A stretch of 64,000 bases of DNA, taken from NCBI GenBank assembly GCA_030248065.1, contig JASAMV010008367.1:1-64000 (forward strand). The letters are read 5' to 3'. The notes beneath the pieces were generated by a model. That model did not search any database. It saw only the letters and a program-made list of their open reading frames with translations, and was not told the origin of the DNA. The stretch is from Rhynchonema sp. JSB1_4. Taxonomy: Eukaryota; Nematoda; Chromadorea; Monhysterida; Xyalidae. The translations under genes were made by a program, and so were the position numbers. Every line of letters starts with the position of its first letter. Within the stretch, counting starts at the first letter, position 1. This document shows positions 12,901 through 24,500 of the stretch, piece after piece.

Positions 12901-15588
12901 CATCTGGTAAGTACCCAGCCTATACCCCTACATTCGTAAATAAAAATGTGAACACAGCTGTTGGGCGTACCTTGTGAAAACTTCGAATTTTTTATATTAG
13001 TGCTTCAATTTTTTGTATTTCATGTTGAACTGACTACTTACAATTGCAGTTCTGTGGTACTATTATCGCAGGCCACTATAGTTGTGAGCTGTAACATGGA
13101 ACTTCGAACGTACCATTTGCACTTCACTAACAGCGCTGATTGATGACACGTGAATGGTGATCCCGACATCAACGGGTTTGCCTGAAACATCATGGGTCAC
13201 AGGTGTACATTATCAAGTGCATTCCATGAGTATGTCCTTGATCGCACAATGACAGCGCAAAGCTATGACAATTTCGAGAAACAATCCTAACTTTCTGGTT
13301 CATCTACTACAAAATCTACACTACTACTACAACTACACTACTTCATTCTTAATAACAATCAATACCGAATTATTCCGTATTCTAGCAAAACAAATCAACA
13401 AACAAAACCTATGCAATCGTGTTTTAGGTGGCCCCCTATACCGGCCAAATGACACCTCGCGACCCCCCGCGCCCCCCGCGCCCCCCCCGCGCCCCCCCGC
13501 GCCCCCCCGCGCCCCCCGCGCCCCCCGCGCCCCCATGTATTTGATGTAAAACGAACAGTGTGCGGTAAAACGGCCAAATTACAGGGTGTGTTTTAATTTT
13601 CGGCGGGAAAAGTATGCGCACCCCGCGCCCCTTTTCTAGTATAGCCTGCCTGGCTGGCGCTGCTGCTCAGTCTGCATATAAGTGAGAGACACAACGCGCC
13701 CCTCTTCCAACCACCCTCACCTAGGTAGCACGGCTGTCTGCTGCGTGTAGAACTGCTGCGCATCCTACAAGCGCCCGTCTCGGAGCCGGCTAGACCTAGG
13801 TTGCCTGGATCCCCCTCTTCCATTCATGTTTACGATACCGCAACATTTATGTTCTATGTTCATTCAGAACAGGTTAAGTTACAGTTAGCTAAGTTATAGT
13901 TTATGTTTTTTGGCACATAATATTAATGAACTTTTCGCGTAAACATTTATGAACACAGCTTCATTCAGAACAGATAGTTAAGTTACCGTTAAACAATTTA
14001 TAGTTAACTTTTTTACATCTAACATTTATGAACTTTCCGTCTGAACATTTATTAACCCAGCTTCATGCGCAACAGGTTGCTAAGTTACCGTTAAACTATT
14101 TATAGTTCACTTTTTTTACATATAACATTTATGAACTTTCCGTCTGAACATTTATTAACCCAGCTTCATGCGCAACAGGTTGTTAAGTTACAGTTACAGT
14201 TAGCTAAGTTATAGTTAATGTTTTGTGGCAGATAATATTTATAAACTTGAAGTTATGTATTTACTTACATTAACCACAGTAACACATTAATGACCGGTGA
14301 TACTAATATTGGTGATTACCTTGCAGGTAACAAAGGACAAACGTCTAAGGCCAAGCCATGGCAATAAAAACGCACATAAACATTTCTCAAACAGTTTGCG
14401 AATGCCATGTGGTGGTTCACTTATGAAAGAAACTAATCTTAAACGTTTCGCAAACCTAAACACGAACTCAGCCAATGCCGCCTGGTGTGGTAATTCTGTA
14501 AGGAACGCTGTTGTTGGTAAATGTTGAATGTAAGTAAATACATAACTTCACGTTTATAAATATTATCTGCCACAAAACATTAACTATAACTTAGCTAACT
14601 GTAACTGTAACTTAACTACCTGTTGTGAATGAAGCTGGGTTAATAAATGTTATATGTAAAAAAAGTGAACTATAAATAGTTTAACGGTAACTTAACAACC
14701 TGTTGCGCATGAAGCTGGGTTAATAAATGTTCAGACGCAAAGTTCATAAATGTTAGATGTAAAAAAGTTAACTATAAATTGTTTAACGGTGACTTAACTA
14801 TCTGTTCTGAATGAAGCTGTGTTCATAAATGTTTACGCGAAAAGTTCATTAATATTATGTGCCAAAAAACATAAACTATAACTTAGCTAACTGTAACTTA
14901 ACTATCTGTTCTGAAAGAACATAGAACATAAATGTTGCGGTATCGTAAACATGAACGGAAGAGGGGGATCCAGGCAACCTAGGTCTAGCCGGCTCCGAGA
15001 CGGGCGCTTGTAGGATGCGCAGCAGTTCTACACGCAGCAGACATCCGTGCTACCTAGGTGGGGGTGGTTGGAAGAGGGGTGCGTTGTGTCTCTCACTTAT
15101 ATGCAGACTGAGCAGCAGCGCCAGCCAGGCAGGCTACACTAGAAAAGGGGCGCGGGGTGCGCATACTTTTCCCGCCGAAAATTAAAACACACGCTGTAAT
15201 TTGGCCGTTTTATCGCACACTGTTCGTTTTACATCAAATACATGGGGGGCGGGGGGCGGGGGGGCGGGGGGGGGCGCGGGGGGGGGCGGGGGGGGGGGGC
15301 GCGGGGAAGGAGCGAGGTGTCATTTGGCCCTATACCTCCATAATTGGGCCTCAGTCGTTTGTCATAATGTTCCTCAGCGACTAGTTCGTTGAGAATGGAA
15401 GTGATGAGTGAAGTGTTGGCTGGAGGTCGGTAGGTGGGCTCGTTGGTGAAATCTGTGTATTCGGCCGCGGTGGCACCCGGCCTCGTCACACACACCAATA
15501 CAGCCACGCACAGCAGCAGGCGGTGCACGCTGCAATGCGAGTACGCATGTTCGTTATGGAGCACAAGGCAAAGTGTTATTATCAGCAT
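3902..15588 (-). CDS. Cys-loop ligand-gated chloride channel, GABA-A/RDL-like subunit
   Basis: Plasma-membrane pentameric neurotransmitter-gated anion channel subunit, about 567 residues. Exons: 15336-15588 (start, hydrophobic leader, [11 protein letters not shown]), 13114-13181 ([11 protein letters not shown]), 11989-12072 ([11 protein letters not shown]), 11766-11905 ([14 protein letters not shown]), 11287-11369 (Cys-loop, C189 to C203 around FPLDSQ), one of two loop-F exons (8616-8753 or 7739-7876), one of two M1-M2 exons (6304-6503 or 5904-6103), 5587-5771 (M3), 5021-5237, 4510-4618, 4208-4326 (M4 start, [10 protein letters not shown]), 3902-4009 (M4 end, stop). All phases join in every permitted combination. 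M2 reads [19 protein letters not shown] gives anion selectivity, and the 2' residue is Ala, as in dieldrin-sensitive RDL. The ligand is inferred as GABA from overall likeness; other RDL/GRD-type channels remain possible. Intron 1 contains a foldback transposon. The TAA stop lies inside an AATAAA hexamer (3901-3906). Confidence 0.95.
5904..6103 (-). CDS. Alternative M1-M2 exon, copy 2
   Basis: A 200-bp exon encoding [35 protein letters not shown] and [16 protein letters not shown]. The acceptor is GTTTCAG and the donor GTACGC. It is closer than copy 1 to the usual RDL/GABA-receptor sequence ([12 protein letters not shown]), so it may be the ancestral form. It splices in phase 0 to the M3 exon 5587-5771 ([11 protein letters not shown]). 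Confidence 0.94.
6304..6503 (-). CDS. Alternative M1-M2 exon, copy 1
   Basis: A 200-bp exon encoding the first two transmembrane helices: [18 protein letters not shown], then [17 protein letters not shown] and the pore-lining [16 protein letters not shown]. The acceptor is ATATAG and the donor GTGTGT. It has the same length, entry phase and exit phase as the copy at 5904-6103. The two M2 pore helices are identical; changes lie in pre-M1, M1 and the M1-M2 linker (INREATP against LSREATP). Splicing both copies into one mRNA would shift the frame and meet TAA five codons into the second copy (GCA CTT ACC AAC GAC TAA), so only one can be used per transcript. Confidence 0.93.
6887..7166. mobile_element. 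MITE-like inverted repeat, Harbinger/Tourist-like ends
   Basis: The ends are inverted copies of AGGGCGCGTTTAATCA and TGACTAAACGTGCCCT, followed inside by repeated TCCCGATNTC blocks on both arms. About 280 bp, no coding capacity, inside a receptor intron. The GGGC ends resemble the TTA-flanked element at 40698-40885. No clean target duplication remains. Confidence 0.75.
7739..7876 (-). CDS. Alternative loop-F/loop-C exon, copy 2
   Basis: This 138-bp exon, of identical length and phase to copy 1, encodes [16 protein letters not shown] through KTST. The acceptor ends ATTGCAG and the donor is GTACCG. The copies keep the pattern GFT..D..L.W and the STG end but differ at most other residues, so they are an old duplication with selection on the frame. 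If both copies were spliced in together, the one-base plus two-base join would keep the frame but duplicate loop F, which no known receptor has. Mutual exclusion is therefore inferred from structure, not forced by frame. Confidence 0.9.
8405..8542. mobile_element. Palindromic MITE with TAA target duplication
   Basis: The arms match almost perfectly for about 45 bp (AGGCCACTTTATACTTTGTC at the left end, its complement at the right), flanked by TAA at 8402-8404 and 8543-8545. A 3-bp TAA/TTA duplication is typical of PIF/Harbinger (Tourist) elements. It sits in the receptor intron between the Cys-loop exon and loop-F copy 1, only 73 bp downstream in receptor sense of 8616. Confidence 0.8.
8616..8753 (-). 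CDS. Alternative loop-F/loop-C exon, copy 1
   Basis: This 138-bp receptor exon encodes [14 protein letters not shown] through SETSTTST. It enters with two bases of a split codon and leaves with one, exactly like the copy at 7739-7876, so either can link the Cys-loop exon to an M1-M2 exon. It is flanked by an acceptor ending TTGTAG and a donor GTTATT. In Cys-loop receptors this segment carries loop F and loop C, so swapping it would alter agonist binding. One copy of the GATGTTTCA 9-mer lies within its coding sequence (8677-8685). Confidence 0.92.
10173..10333. mobile_element. MITE-like inverted repeat
   Basis: Imperfect inverted arms begin near AAACGGTGTAAACGTCAGTTGG on the left and end with CCAACAGACGTTCACACCGTTT on the right, with a second palindrome (GTGTAAACATGAAA against TTTCATGTTTACAC) nested inside. 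Non-coding, within a receptor intron. Confidence 0.65.
11434..11581. mobile_element. MITE-like inverted repeat rich in TTTTCGCTTTT
   Basis: Ends AGGCTGTAACTCTGACAAACG and its near-complement CGTTTGTCAGAGTTCAGCCT enclose short GCGAAAA/TTTTCGC repeats. It lies in the 396-bp intron between the WVPD exon and the Cys-loop exon of the receptor. Confidence 0.7.
12228..12330 (+). repeat. Dispersed repeat, copy 1 (short interspersed element-like)
   Basis: About 100 bp that aligns, at roughly 75-80% by eye, with 35070-35180: shared blocks include CCTGTTTTCAC.GACGGGCGGTG, ACCAGG, CGTCAGTGC and AAAACATGA. It lies in a receptor intron. A more diverged core may be present near 1075-1115 (GTGCACCAGGTCATCGTCAG). 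Confidence 0.6.
12691..12837. mobile_element. MITE-like inverted repeat
   Basis: Left end TATTACAGTGGTCAACTAAAG pairs with right end CTTGAGTTGACCGCTGTGATA, and inner blocks CACTTCGTCAAC and GTTGACGAAGTC pair as well. The flanks are TA-rich. Non-coding, in a receptor intron. Confidence 0.7.
13443..15329. mobile_element. Foldback transposon with 7-bp target duplication at a splice donor
   Basis: A 1887-bp element made mostly of two long inverted arms (13443-14271 and 14527-15329, about 800-830 bp each) around a 255-bp spacer. Its ends are GGCCAAATGACACC and the complement, flanked by the direct repeat CTATACC (13436-13442 and 15330-15336). Each arm has an outer C- or G-run tract, a unique block next to it, and several imperfect tandem units of about 100-130 bp containing AACATTTATGAAC and CAGAACAG/CAACAGGTT. 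The spacer has no recognised transposase. The right-hand duplication covers the donor of receptor intron 1 (exon ends at 15336, intron GTATAG). Transcription through it would give a very long RNA hairpin. The superfamily is unassigned. Confidence 0.93.
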
Positions 15589-17519
15589 TGGCGGGGTAGA
15601 GTAAAAATAAGCGACCCATCATGTTAAAGGGTAATAAATTGTGAAGTGCCGTGAACTTGAAATATTTATGTGCTACAGCTGCAGGTCTCAGTGTTCAGAG
15701 ATGCATCGTACCCAATGCAAACGACCAAAGCTGTGTAAATTCATATCGCACTGCGCGATGCGGTAAGTTAACAGATGTTTCAAGTAATATGTAAAATGTG
15801 CCGCTATGTAGATATCGAGCCGGACCGGCATCGTACGAGCTCACACTCACCTGTCACACAGCGCTTTCGTTCTCCGTCTGCACCTGCTGTATCTGTGTGT
15901 TTGTGCCTGACCCATTGATGTTTCACGCGTCGTACTATGTGCTGATGACGTGCAACATTCATGGTGCGCGACGCTGATTGGTTGAGCACTGCTGCTCTCA
16001 CGGTCACTACCGTAACCCGTCGCATTGTCCATTCTGTCCTGTTGCTGCTTATAGCAGACGACGCTGCCGGTCGCGTGATCGAGGTGATGACTTGCCGATG
16101 TTTCAATTATGTATGTAATGGTATGGTTGAATTTCGACACTTTTTCTGTCCGATTCGGCGCATTACAATTGCATAATTAGTGACACTGCGATCTTTCTGA
16201 AAAACATGGTGAATAACAAAAGTTCGCAAATTGAGCCAGTCGGAAAGTGCAAAACTTGACGCGTTCATATCAATCGAAATTTTTTTTGACAAACTCTGAA
16301 ACAAAAAAACCGACACTTTGTGGCACATGAAGAACGCCAAACTTCCATAACTATATTATCAAAAATGGACAGTTTCGGATGGGATGGTCACGAGGACGCA
16401 AACCAATATTGACGTTGATAAACGTGCCTGCAGACTCAAAAGGCACGAACATTGAACTACAGTAATCCGCTAACGCGTCCCTGTGCAGCAAACAATAGTC
16501 TGAATAAATTAGGTGAAATTCTGCTCATGAACACGTGACGTTTTCCGATAAAGAAAGAGCCAACATTTTGCGTGAGTGCAACGTGTCCAAAGTTGGAATG
16601 AAGGACCGCGCTTGACGCATCACTTTCACTGGCGTGCTGCTGCTCGAAAAACTGCGGGGTAATAAAAACAACAATTTGAGGAACTTTTTTAAGATCGCAC
16701 AAAATTGCAAGCCGTCCGCCTGATACCCTACCTATTTCCGCCGTGTCGTGCGGCCAAAGCGCATCTTATTGGCTGGGTGCAGCTGAATCACTGTTGGAAA
16801 CCTTGTTTCTTGCGATTTCGGTACCCACAACATTAAGTCTGCGAGATGTATAAATTCTCTGGAATTTCTTCCTGCTGCAGCCTTTTTGACCAATTTAGCC
16901 ACTTTGACGCTTTCAAACCAATTTGCCGCGCCATCACGGGGGCCCGTTTTCGCAGCTATCCATCCCGATTAGAAGTTGGGAACCCACCGGTAAAAACAAG
17001 CCGGTCTGCGCTAAGTATATACAAGTATATACATACATACAGATATAAGCATAGAGAATCCCAAGAAATGATTTTATTTAGGGTCAAACGCCAAATGTTA
17101 ACAACTGTGACCAGCACCTTTTGCCATATACACCGTTGAATGACGCGGTGGGTTAATGGGTTGCATGCACCGTCATCAGTTGCCGAAAGACATTACCAAT
17201 GGCAGGCCTACCTACACACGACCTGTAGTGCTGACGTCATGTCACATAGTGGTAGATTGTATGCGTCATTTTTTAAGCATGCACAATTTTCGCGCATGTA
17301 GAAATGAGCCAGCGAAATCTAAAAGTCAGATGGCCCAACTTGAAAAAAACGTTTGTGAAAGGCAAAGGCCTCAACACTACTACAGTAGATGCGTGACACC
17401 ACTGAATGTGACAGGCATCTCCGTTCGACACGTAATAAGCACATACATACACTACATTCATGCCATTCGACAGGACAATTTGCAAAATTTCTGAAAACTT
17501 CTCCATGAACACAAAAGTA

Positions 17520-17640
17520 CCCACAAGGTGCAGGTACCACCTGCTGACGTAATTCGAATAAGCTGAGATGTACACCACTTGACGCTCTCAGTTTATTCAT
17601 TTGAAGCCAATTCTTGTCGGGCACCCACAACAGAGAGGGT
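17520..17640 (-). pseudogene. Possible decayed Cys-loop receptor exon
   Basis: After an acceptor-like GGTGTTTCAG the minus strand reads VVPSLLWVPDKNWLQMNK, which recalls the LWVPD motif of the Cys-loop extracellular domain (compare LWVPDTFF at 11766-11905). The rest does not align and no partner exons were found nearby. It could be chance; five residues carry the whole resemblance. Confidence 0.2.
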
Positions 17641-17707
17641 ACCACGCTAACTGAAACACCCACCATCATGCGTGTACTTCTAGCGGCGTTCAAATGTGCA
17701 CTCATGG

Positions 17708-17967
17708 CAGTGGCGGATCCAGCTTTCGGCAGAGGGGGCCACATCCCAAAGGTCATTCTCATCTAGCGCACGCTTGATTTTTCAAAAATCGTTTTTATCC
17801 AGTGCTTGTTTATAATTTGGCAATTTGAAGCCAAATGCCGTACAAAATATGAGCATACGCGAGTAGCGCGCGAAATTTGGCACTTTTTGCACGCGCTACA
17901 GCAAAATTTCAATGATATAGACGCGCGAAGCGATTACTGGACCTTGTGCCCCCTGGATCCGCTAGTG
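17708..17967. mobile_element. Non-autonomous hAT-like element
   Basis: Begins CAGTGGCGGATCCAGC and ends CTGGATCCGCTAGTG, the end pattern of hAT elements. The inside shares blocks such as GCGCGAA.....TTTGGCACTTT and the CCCCCTGGATCCGC end with the element at 60714-61041, so the two are one family. The flanking 8-mers do not match here, so the target duplication has decayed or the copy is truncated. Confidence 0.75.
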
Positions 17968-18685
17968 ATCCCTGGACGTTGTAGCTTCTGCATTTCTGTA
18001 CTGATAAAACCAAATTGGATAGGCAAGGGGATACGCACGGTCGGCAGAGGTTACGACTTGGGACTGGATTTTAGAAAGAGGCTTGATGACTTAGCGTCGA
18101 AAAACTTCACAATTCTAGCTTGCAGAGCACTGTTCTGCTTATTGTAGCGTGGTTGACACATGTCGTTGACACACAACGTTAATGACGCTCCGTTGCCGTT
18201 CATTTGATCGGCCTGTGGGTCAACTGGCCATTTGTGGTTGTTCCAGCGCGTCAATCGGTTTCTCGTTCATGCCTGGCTTTTGGTGTTTTGCAGCAACCCT
18301 CCTGGATTTGTGAACCAGTGAGTGAATTATACAGTTAAAGCCGCACCAGACGAACACCAAGCTTGACAAGTTCTCAATGGTGGTCAACGGAGAATACGAG
18401 TCTTTAGATTCAGCGCGAATGGAAGAGCCAACTATGGGTGGTCAACTTGGCTCCTGCGTCTTGCCTCATTGAATAGTACACTTCTACGTCTGCCAGGCAA
18501 TGCTGATTAAATCCCAATACGAATCCCTCCAACATGAGCCAATGCAACAGGCTGATCATTGGGAAATTCGCAAGATATAAAAATTGCGTTTGTCCCTCAG
18601 TGCAGTCGGCTGCGATTACTCATAACATGTAGCACACGGAGCAAAATCGAAAATCCGAAGAATTTGGCTAAAGTCATCTATCACA

Positions 18686-18788
18686 GATACCGTAGTCGCC
18701 ATCCATGCCTATCAAACAAGTGACCTGAAGTGCACTTCCTGTCACTTTTTGATAGGTACATACATGTAAGGATGGCGAGTACGGTATC
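18686..18788. repeat. Inverted repeat, MITE-like
   Basis: GATACCGTAGTCGCCATCC on the left pairs with GGATGGCGAGTACGGTATC on the right, and inner CCTATCAAA.AAGTGAC pairs with GTCACTTTTTGATAGG. About 103 bp; it would form a stable hairpin. Confidence 0.7.
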
Positions 18789-21408
18789 AGCAGTGCCAGA
18801 CAAATAAGAAAGAAACATATCTACCCACAGATGAGAGAATTGTGCGCATGACCTTGAAATGATCTGCAGTAGAGGATTTACCATGCAGGGAGAGGATCAC
18901 ATAATTTTCGCCTTCTCCGAACCCTGGGAGGTACAGTTTTCTCCAACGCTTTCCACCACCGACATACAATGGTACGCCAATGGTGCAATTATGCAAGCAC
19001 AGTCATCAGATCCACTCGTATGAGAGCTGGAATACTTTGCCGCCATCATGGGTGTTCACATTTCAGTCCACCTGTGAAAACATGAGAAAACACAAGAACA
19101 ATTCCGGACAAGAAACCGAGCTCACGGGCACGTCAATTGCTTTGTGTATATACAGTACGCACAATCAAGCTCAAGGTGGGTTTGTTTGTGTTCGCAGCAA
19201 TTTTCACGGCGCGCGCGTGCCCTCATGTAAATGCACTTTGCTCGTTGGAACGCTGGGCGTTTGTGGAAACGAAGACGTGCCTTGGACATGACCAATCGCC
19301 TGTGTAGGAATACCAAGTATACGTATACATACATACACCTCGGAGATGTATACCAAAAGGTAATACTTTTGACTTGATTTTGGTCGAAGCCCGCAGCCGC
19401 AGCCAACGTGAACACAAATTCTTTTGGGTATGTTGTTTTGTTCGTTCACTGACCGCATCTAAAGAAGACGTTCAAACGTGGCTGGAGCTGTATGACGGAG
19501 CTGAAATAAAGGAGTCCAAAAGTATCATTTCGAGCATGTGCAGAGCGCCAGCAAATTGGCTGGGATGGCGTCGCTTGTCTCTCTGGCACAAAATATTACT
19601 TTCGGGTGTGAGTTGAATCAAGGATTGCATGGCCATGTACCGTTGGCCAATGTTGGGACCATTTTGCTTATTTTGTATCAAGCGCGCACGTTTCTGCTAA
19701 ACGACACTCAATCACCGCCGACCCAACCGTGTTCGGTGCACATCAATCATGCAGTGGAAGGCTTGCCAGTGGACAAGGCCGACTTGGCGCATCTTCCTGT
19801 TGCATAAGGGGACACATGGTCGGAGGGGTTGTGCTCCGAATACGGCCCGAATCCGACCAGCAACAGGCAGCCGATTATGTAGACGCGACTGTCGAGAAGA
19901 TACAATTAGGAATTCGGTAGCGCGGCGCAATAGTGCATTGCTGCATTGCATGTGCATAAACATGGGAACGGACGAAAGAGAAAAAACCGTATTAAGGGAG
20001 TATCGGCACGAAGGAAGCCAATCACGGAACAACAGTGTGTGCACTGGACCAGCTTGATATGGTAATACGACGAATAAATTGGCAAACGAACAACTATATA
20101 CTGTGGGACAGAGCAGTGGGTTTGATTCCTTTGTTACCATATTTTAATGGGATTTGGTTTAGTTCCAAGATGACAGGATGAAGCGAGCACAGCTTGGTCG
20201 AGGGTGCACAAGTAGGTTATACAATGTATAGAGAAGCCATTTTCAATAGAATCGCATTGTGTGCGTGGGTGGAGCTGCATGCCTGTGTTTTTGTAAAGTT
20301 TGTATCAAAAAAGCAGCCACCACACAGTACCGAAGGTGCGTAGAGCAAAGCATCTGTGACGATAAAAATATAGTCCGCTTTTATATTTGGTCCGCACGAC
20401 GTTTTTCGGGTGCCTGTATCGGCCGGCAACGCCAAGCCGGGCCATCTATTATCGTACCCTAAAGCCTATAAGCGCCCACATTCGGTCACTCACATGCAGA
20501 TACGTACTGTAGGTGCACCTTGTGCGCGCCCTGTTCAAGCATCATGTGCTATCTTAGTACACACAGCGAACAAAAGATGGTACACCTACCGTTTTCCCAA
20601 AAGCATGCACAAAACTTGTGAAAAAGATTCAGCGCATTACGGACGCGTATGTACCGTGCGTGTGAGAGCAGTGAGCGAAACACAAGTATGTATATGTACA
20701 TGCACTGGGATGGTCACACATAACGGGCCATAAACGACCGGTCTATACCCAAACCAAACACCAAAGCAAGTTCCAACTTTGTGTACTAGTGCTCGGTCAT
20801 GATTAGTACGCGGATGCACACGCAGACGCACAAATCGATTAAGAAAAACTTTTGGCGCCTACCCCAAGGAGAGGAACGGGACTGGGTGCCAAGACGGTTT
20901 TTCGGCTCGAGAATGCGACAACAAACTTATGCAGTATACCGTGAGTGTACAGGTCATGCGCCTGCTACAGTAATCCAATATATTTATTCACATGACTACA
21001 CGTTGCACATACCTAATATCTAGGCACACTAGGTATACGTACCGGCCTGACTAACTGTGGAAGAGGGGGTTTTCAGCATTGTCATATCCCTTGCACAGTC
21101 AGGAGTCCTGCGAAATCGTAGCACATGAGCCTGGGGTTGAGGTGCGCACGTTACGCACGGCTGCTGACGGAAACAATTACATACTGTACCTGCATTTGCA
21201 GTTTGTTGTCAGGTTGTGTGCTTTGGCTTGGTGAATTATGCACAACTTTGACCAGAAAACCACTTACATGCGCTCAAATCCAAGCGTGACTTAAACCACG
21301 AGGGGCGTAAATATGATTAGTGTAAGTGTTGTATCTTTTGGGTGCAACCCCCAGCTGGAAACAAGTGCCCACGTGTGCCTAGCGTATTTAAGGTTTAGGT
21401 GGGCATAT

Positions 21409-21567
21409 AGCATGGGTTTGGGCAAATTTTGGCTGAGCTGTATTTAGTGATAGGGTTAGCGCACTAAATTCGGTTTGGTGCAGGGGACAACTTTTACGCT
21501 GGCCAAAATTACTGCGCCAACTCTATCACTAAATACAGGTGAGCCAAAGTTTGCCCAAATCCATGCC
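21409..21567. repeat. Inverted repeat, MITE-like
   Basis: The left arm GCATGGGTTTGGGCAAATTT and TGTATTTAGTGATAGGGTT pair with AACTCTATCACTAAATACA and TTTGCCCAAATCCATGC on the right. About 160 bp, non-coding. Confidence 0.65.
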
Positions 21568-24500
21568 AAGTCCATTCCGAGTCTATGCCAGCAAAGTTGA
21601 TACGGCTCCCGGTGTTTCCAAGTGTATGGTGTTTGATGCCAAAACAGCCAAAATTGCCGTATCTCCAACCCAAGTGTGTGTGTCATACGACCATTATTCA
21701 GCTGCTAGCCCGTGAACACTTATCATGTGCGTTTGTGGAGGCGGGCCACGACGAGTAGAGATTTTGTACAGTTTGCTGGTGTGACAAGCACCAGGCGCCC
21801 CATGGGACGTACAATGTATACGCACTTCGTCTGCTACACACCAAACACTACAACTTGGTTTGCCAATGTTCGACTGGTAGATTGGCTACAGTGAGCAGTG
21901 GCATCCTTGCTTTGCACGAACGGCACAACGTACACAGAGGTGTACTCATACCGTAACCCGAGGGTGCGCTCAGTCTATCCGTCCATCTGACATCGAAGTG
22001 CTCCCAAGAAGAGCTGGCCCGGAAAGAAGGTTAGAGCACGCGTTTCACATGACCGCGGCAAGCAAGCCCCCGTTTTTCTCCGGTGTGCGGCAATCATACA
22101 TATACTGTACATGTTTGGGCGTAAAGCTATAAAAACGCCCGATGTTGGCTTTACTGCCTGCCTATTGGGCGTTATAGGGCCATACCCAAAAACGTGACGC
22201 CCCATGTTGTCGGGACCGACGGCTAGTGACCTTACGATGACGTCATGGGGACCCATTAAAGACAGCGGGCAAAGCAAGTGGAGCTCATAAAAATGGCACC
22301 ACAAGCGTAATGGGCGTATAACTTGGAAGTCATCAACACACAAACAATCAGCAGTATATTCGGTACGGCATGTAATTACCCACTGCTATGAACGGTCCCA
22401 CAAGCGGCAATAAAAGATGCAAAGAGCCTAAGAACATTTATGAGAAGCAGAAGGTATGCGGAATCGTACAGTAATCCAGTTCCTAAGTCTAGGGTGCAAT
22501 GTGCATTTTAATGTCCGTTTTTGGGCATAACAACGCCAATCGAGCGAGCAATTTTTAGACCAATTCGCATCAAGGCGGGAAGTGATGAAGAGCCAAAGTT
22601 GCAAGCCAGGCGATCTAATTCAGTAAGAGCTGGGTGCAATCTTAGAAAAATCCTCCGTGCCGAATACTAATGTTTCAGTGAAAAAAACGTACATACATCG
22701 CATGATCACAGAAAAAAAATGGACGTGAACAATACGGCAGTGAATACTCACATACAATTTTGATACCAATATCATAATACCATACGCACTGTGGATGTGA
22801 GACTATACCAGAATATGCTATGCAGCAACACACATGCACACAATGGCTGTATTAATACCTATAGGTATGTATAGTCCAACCACGAGCTCATGAGACGAAT
22901 CGATTTAAAGCTTGCTTGGCCAGATTAAAAAAATGCGCCGGATGCACGTGTTTTCGCAAACAAAAGAAAGAGACTGGGCCGAGAGAGATGATGACAAGTT
23001 CCAGCTGGCTCTGACCTCAATTTGTCCCTTACGCGAACAGCAACGTCGTTCAACACACGAATGTTTTGGGAGTCAAAAGGGAATTTACGCACCGAGGTGG
23101 AGAGCGTGTTTTTAAACAATACATGCGTTTCTCTTTCTTTTATTTCCGTAATACGTGGAACCGGAACATTATTGGATCCGTACAAGTCAACTTCAAAATA
23201 AGTCGTCTCATGAGTTTGTGGTTGGACTATACGTACATACATACATACTGGGCGTCGTCACGCCAAAACCACATTGGTCACCTGGTACCAGTAATTTCCG
23301 ACCGGATAACTGTGAGCACAGCTCAGTTCTAGGTTTATTCCTAAAGTTCCGCACGATGACACCTGACTTGCACACTGTCCTCACGAGTTCCAACTATTTT
23401 CGAATGCACTTCGAAGCGTGTACGTGTGCCCAACCGACGGCTTGAAAACTTTGTTTCCACTTCGACCTGGACTAGGAACAACTAATTTGAATTATCGAGC
23501 TAATCGCCAGCACTAATACTTGTTGACATGAACCGCACCCACGTCAGAAACAGTTAGAATTATTGTCCGTCTTTACGCAGGAATGTTCTGATCCGCAAAG
23601 GCATGATGGATGTTCATGCAGATTCGCCGGTCTTTCCGGGCACAACACAAACACAAGCATGAAAGAATCACGTGGAAGCGCCTGGGTTACTCGGCTGCTA
23701 TGCAGGAAGGTTGGGCTCAAAGCACTGGAAGATGCATTTGGGCGACACAAAACAATGACATTCATTAGCTCAACGTAGGCAAAGCCTAAAGCACAGCTGG
23801 GTCGGAAACAGAGAACGAGAAAAAACGACCAGCGAAAACGACTCAAGAAAGCGCCACACTGGTTTGGTGAATAATTCATTTCACACCACAAGTCTTGCTG
23901 AATTGCTGAAAGCGCGCGCGCAGTCAATAATATACTTGACGTTGGCACCTGTCTATCGCTGTGTATGTGAATGTATTCGTGTATCCGGCAAGAGCCACCA
24001 AAACTTGGGGGTTGCAACAGCCAGGGAACAAAGAGACACCCAGCTGAACAATGGTGCCATCCAGCTAGCCTGACCACGCAAATCCATTATCGCCAGCAAC
24101 TCATACAGAAAATAGGGACACATGCAGGACCGCAACTTGCACCGATGCTGGTGGTAGGTTGCCGGACGGGATTCAGCTAAAGGTATACTAACCTACTAAT
24201 GTCGCTGTGGTGAACACTTGGCTCAAAAACTTTGCATCTGATCTCTAAAGAGTTGAAAGGCTTGAATTTAGGTGTAATACCTGAAAGTTGACCAGCCACT
24301 TTAAAAAAGTGAACGCCAGTCATTCTTTTTCAAGTTTTATGCGTGCAATACGAGCGATCTGGTTCCCAGACCGATGCAAACACCAAAAGTATGTACAGTA
24401 TATGTTGTATAGGTATGTACCAATAGAGGATGGCAGCTGCGAGCGTTTTATGTGCCGTCATTACATGTCGTTGAACGACCCTCTCCACATTGAACACCCG

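Noticed and set aside
13333..13621. Gly/Arg/Ala-rich open frames in the C-tract of the foldback element
   Set aside because: They arise from C/G runs in the transposon arms and occur in three overlapping frames.
22990..23120. Minus-strand peptide KFPFDSQN resembling a Cys-loop core
   Set aside because: Both cysteines are missing, the surroundings do not match any receptor, and no partner exon was found.
23544..24077. 177-codon open frame on the minus strand
   Set aside because: No family motif, irregular composition, no splice partners; length is within chance for this GC content.
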